Shown: piece by piece, positions 61,489 through 64,000 of the stretch | Layout: each line of letters opens with the position of its first letter | Numbering within the stretch: the first letter of the stretch is position 1 | From: Spirochaetia bacterium | GTDB taxonomy: Bacteria; Spirochaetota; Spirochaetia; CADAEX01 | Assembly (NCBI GenBank): GCA_017446885.1 | Contig: JAFSOR010000001.1 | Location: forward strand, 1 to 64,000 | Direction of reading: 5' to 3' | Length of the DNA: 64,000 nucleotides | The notes under the pieces: model-generated | Told to the model about the DNA's origin: nothing | Database searches by the model: none | What the model saw: only the letters and a program-made list of their open reading frames with translations | Position numbers and translations under genes: made by a program

Positions 61489-64000
61489 ATGATTTCTTCC
61501 TTTGAATTAATTTCCGAGACCCCGCTTGCGGAACACAACGCTGCAGGCTATTTTTACAGACACAAAAGGACAGGTTGCCAGGTCTTCCATATCAAGAACT
61601 CAGACCCCGAAAACCTTTTCGCATTCATATTCCAGACCCCGGTTTCCGACAACTGCGGCACTGCCCATATAATGGAGCATTCGGTGCTGGCTGGGTCTGA
61701 GCATTTTCCGGTAAAGGATCCGTTCCTGCAGCTTTTGAAGGGGAGTGTATATACTTTCCTCAACGCCATGACATACCCTGACCGCACTGTGTATCCGGCA
61801 TCCACTGTGGTGGAGAAAGATTACTTCAACCTGATGAAAGTGTATGGCGATGCTGTCTTTTTCCCGCTTCTGCGCAAAGAGACTTTCATGCAGGAGAAAA
61901 CAATAGTCTACAACGAGATGAAAGGGAGCTACAGCGATTCTGCGGCTGTGCTTGATGAATATTCACGCCGCTCTCTGTTCCCAGATAACGCCTACCAGTT
62001 CGATTCTGGCGGCATGCCGGACTCTATACCGGATCTGACTTACGAAAAGTTCCGGGATTTCCATAAAAAGTACTACAGCCCTTCTAACTGCCGCATCTTT
62101 CTGTATGGAAACATAGATACCGAAAAACAGCTTGAGTTCTTGGAAAACGAATTCCTGTACCGCTTTGATGCCGACACTGGCAGAGCCGACTGTGTGCCGC
62201 TCCAGAAGAAATATGATACGCCCTTAAGGTTTGACACCACATGCCCTGCTTCGGAGGATGCAGACGGCAGTGCTTCGGTAAGCTGGCTGTGCGGCGAGTC
62301 TGCCGATTTGGATTATACGGTAAAGGCCCGCATCCTTTCCGACATTTTGTTGGACAACCCGTCGTCGCTCTTGTACAGGCGCATAGTGGAATCCGATATA
62401 GCCGAGGACGTGGCCTCGGTAACCGGTGTCTATTCCGGCATACGGCAGACTATATTCACTGTGGGAGTGCGTGGAATAGAGAAGGGGCGCTTGGAAGAGT
62501 TCGAGGCTTTTATAGAGACGCAGCTTAAGGATATTGCTGCGGGGACTATAGACAAGGCACTGGTAGAGGCAGCCCTGAGCAAGGCCGACTTCCGCATTAA
62601 AGAGCTTAAAGTGAGGTTCGGCATGGTGCTGCTGGGGCGTATTATGCCGGGCTGGCTCTACCGCGGAAGCCCCACAGCAACGCTGTGCACAGAGCAGGCT
62701 CTTGGGCGCCTTAAAGCTGCATACCAGGCCGATGACCGGCTGTTCAACAAGTTCATAGAAACCGAGCTGATTTCGGGCCGCCACAAGAGCCTTGTCTCTG
62801 TGTTCCCGGGGGCTGGCCCCCAGGAACGGCTTCCGGTCGAAAACGCATCGGAGGCCGACATAGCCCAGTTCGAGGCTTATAAGAAGAGCACCGACTCGCC
62901 CGAAGACCTGGCTAAGATTCCGGTTCTGCATAGAACCGATATTCCGTACGATGTGGAAAAACCCAATTTCGAGAAAACAGAACTGGGCCATGACATCGTC
63001 TATAAGAATAGCCTTTTCACTGGCGGCATTGTCTACACCGACCTCTTCTTCGATGCTGCTGCCTTAGGCGATGACCAGCTTATCTATATGCCGCTCTTGT
63101 GTGCCCTTTTGGAAGAGATAGGCCTTCCGGACATGCCGTACTACGATGTGGCATCGCGCATGGATACCCTGGCCGGCAGCTGGTTTATAACCACGTTCTG
63201 CGAATCCTGTCTTGACGCTCCTGTGCTGAAGCGTCTTATGGTCCACTTTGCAGCCCTGGAAGAAAAGACCCTGGAAGCTGCTAAGTTCTTAATCAAGGTG
63301 CTGCGGCAGGGGCAGGTGACCGATCTTGAGCGCGTGAAAAATGTAATAATAAGTGTGCGGAACGACCTAAAGGAAGAGCTCTTGGACAACGGCAACAACA
63401 TAGCTATGATGTCTGCCACCGAGAAGTTCTCCGAGTCTTCTCACATGGCTGCCCTGTGGAGCGGACTGCCTCAGCTTGCTTTCCTGGAGGGTCTGGATAC
63501 CGATGATGAATCCCAGATGAAAAAGGTTGCCGCAATGCTTTTCGAGCTTCAGAAATATATTTTCAGCCAAAGCCGTATAATAAGCGTTGCAGCGTCGCCT
63601 GGCTGGAATATCGATTCCTATGTGTCATGCCTTGAGACACTGCTTGTCCCAGAATCTTACAGCATAGCTCCATCGGCAAAGCCTTTTGTTCCAAAGCTTG
63701 GTGCAGACTGCTATACCACCAGTGCAATGGTCAACTTCAACTCCATGGCCTTTAAGGTGCAGGAGAAGGCTCTTGATAACGATATGGTGGCCGAGGCTGT
63801 CCTTTCGCATATACTTACTACAGGACGGCTTTGGGAGACTGTGCGGATGGAAGGTGGTGCCTACGGTGTTTCTGCGATGTCAGACTTCATAGATCATCTT
63901 TTCATCTTTACCTCTTACCGAGATCCTGCCCTTTCGGAAACTTTTAAGGCATTCATCCAGTCCCTTGCGCATACAGCAGAGCAAGGTATAAAAGAAAACA
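61489..64000 (+). CDS. M16C (PreP/presequence-protease-like) metallopeptidase, partial
   Basis: 837 codons are open to the window edge; the 3' end is missing. The inverted zinc motif HIMEH gives His60, Glu63 (catalytic) and His64. The distal ligand is Glu143 in YNEMKG, the M16C signature. LAGSEHFPVKDPF and LNAMTYPDRTVYP are also typical of PreP. Full-length members are about 970-1000 aa with four domains forming a closed chamber that degrades peptides. The start ATG has no ribosome site but an extended -10 six bases upstream. The gene runs opposite to the ORF6N gene. Confidence 0.9.
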   Translation, partial: MISSFELISETPLAEHNAAGYFYRHKRTGCQVFHIKNSDPENLFAFIFQTPVSDNCGTAHIMEHSVLAGSEHFPVKDPFLQLLKGSVYTFLNAMTYPDRTVYPASTVVEKDYFNLMKVYGDAVFFPLLRKETFMQEKTIVYNEMKGSYSDSAAVLDEYSRRSLFPDNAYQFDSGGMPDSIPDLTYEKFRDFHKKYYSPSNCRIFLYGNIDTEKQLEFLENEFLYRFDADTGRADCVPLQKKYDTPLRFDTTCPASEDADGSASVSWLCGESADLDYTVKARILSDILLDNPSSLLYRRIVESDIAEDVASVTGVYSGIRQTIFTVGVRGIEKGRLEEFEAFIETQLKDIAAGTIDKALVEAALSKADFRIKELKVRFGMVLLGRIMPGWLYRGSPTATLCTEQALGRLKAAYQADDRLFNKFIETELISGRHKSLVSVFPGAGPQERLPVENASEADIAQFEAYKKSTDSPEDLAKIPVLHRTDIPYDVEKPNFEKTELGHDIVYKNSLFTGGIVYTDLFFDAAALGDDQLIYMPLLCALLEEIGLPDMPYYDVASRMDTLAGSWFITTFCESCLDAPVLKRLMVHFAALEEKTLEAAKFLIKVLRQGQVTDLERVKNVIISVRNDLKEELLDNGNNIAMMSATEKFSESSHMAALWSGLPQLAFLEGLDTDDESQMKKVAAMLFELQKYIFSQSRIISVAASPGWNIDSYVSCLETLLVPESYSIAPSAKPFVPKLGADCYTTSAMVNFNSMAFKVQEKALDNDMVAEAVLSHILTTGRLWETVRMEGGAYGVSAMSDFIDHLFIFTSYRDPALSETFKAFIQSLAHTAEQGIKEN

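Noticed and set aside
62224-62991. 255-aa minus-strand open frame
   Set aside because: It is antisense to the M16C peptidase, which has an intact zinc site and runs open to the window end.

Overview
The window looks like a chromosomal segment of a treponeme-type spirochaete (Spirochaetota, probably a host-associated Treponema). This is an inference from gene content and order: a Gre factor carried on a roughly 700-residue helical-repeat extension, an rnfCDGEAB cluster, a GH57-family protein beside it, an LCP (LytR_CpsA_Psr) protein in a diderm setting (LptF/LptG and a barrel-like exported protein are present), and the blocks rplU-rpmA-obgE-nadD-yqeK and rimP-nusA-infB-rbfA-truB-ribF-rpsO-pnp. 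No rRNA, CRISPR array, prophage or complete insertion sequence was seen.

Layout. 1-206: left edge with an (AG)9 tract, a 22-bp motif that recurs at 57.4 kb, and a promoter. 207-1700 (+): glpX and a dCMP deaminase. 1717-10476 (-): spoVG, tRNA-Gln(TTG), rplY, pth, tilS, ftsH, an HtrA-like lipoprotein protease and lepA. 10544-14808 (-): rplU-rpmA-obgE-nadD-yqeK-LCP-rsfS. 14834-18582 (-): DnaJ-like, pepT, exported protein, purU. 18680-22678 (+): HisD-like, folC, RqcH-like. 22682-26287 (-): a LytS-type sensor kinase and its response regulator, divergent from a Memo-like gene. 27159-30105 (-): a polar amino-acid ABC transporter and a cytidylate-kinase-like protein. 30102-36841 (-): GH57-like protein and the Rnf ion-translocating ferredoxin:NAD oxidoreductase. 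36885-41231 (+): a membrane protein, a TPR protein and the large GreA. 41265-55966 (-): the translation/RNA/envelope supercluster from rimP to murJ. 55959-61450: an accessory island. 61489-64000 (+): an M16C metallopeptidase cut by the window end.

Most genes are housekeeping and tightly packed, often with 4-base stop/start overlaps. The accessory island is the unusual part. Three unrelated genes read leftwards: a possible BECR-like protein, a PD-(D/E)XK Rpn-family nuclease, and an ORF6N protein with a PLD-like tail. Each is preceded by a related AT-rich leader of about 85 bases, so three putative nucleases appear to share one promoter/leader module. The first of them ends by reading antisense through a tRNA-Gly-like relic. 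Between them lie a glutathione peroxidase/FTR-like thiol-redox pair and a patch of small unknown ORFs with decayed, mutually similar gene tails.

A second recurring theme is leaderless starts: six genes (lepA, purU, the Memo-like gene, the Pr6Pr-like gene, the gene at 57316 and the M16 peptidase) have a -10-like hexamer ending 6 or 7 bases before ATG and no Shine-Dalgarno, and the sensor kinase gene is close to this. A third theme is enzyme homologues with altered active sites (HisD-like, GH57-like, Memo-like). All functional statements come from reading the sequence by eye; no database search was run.
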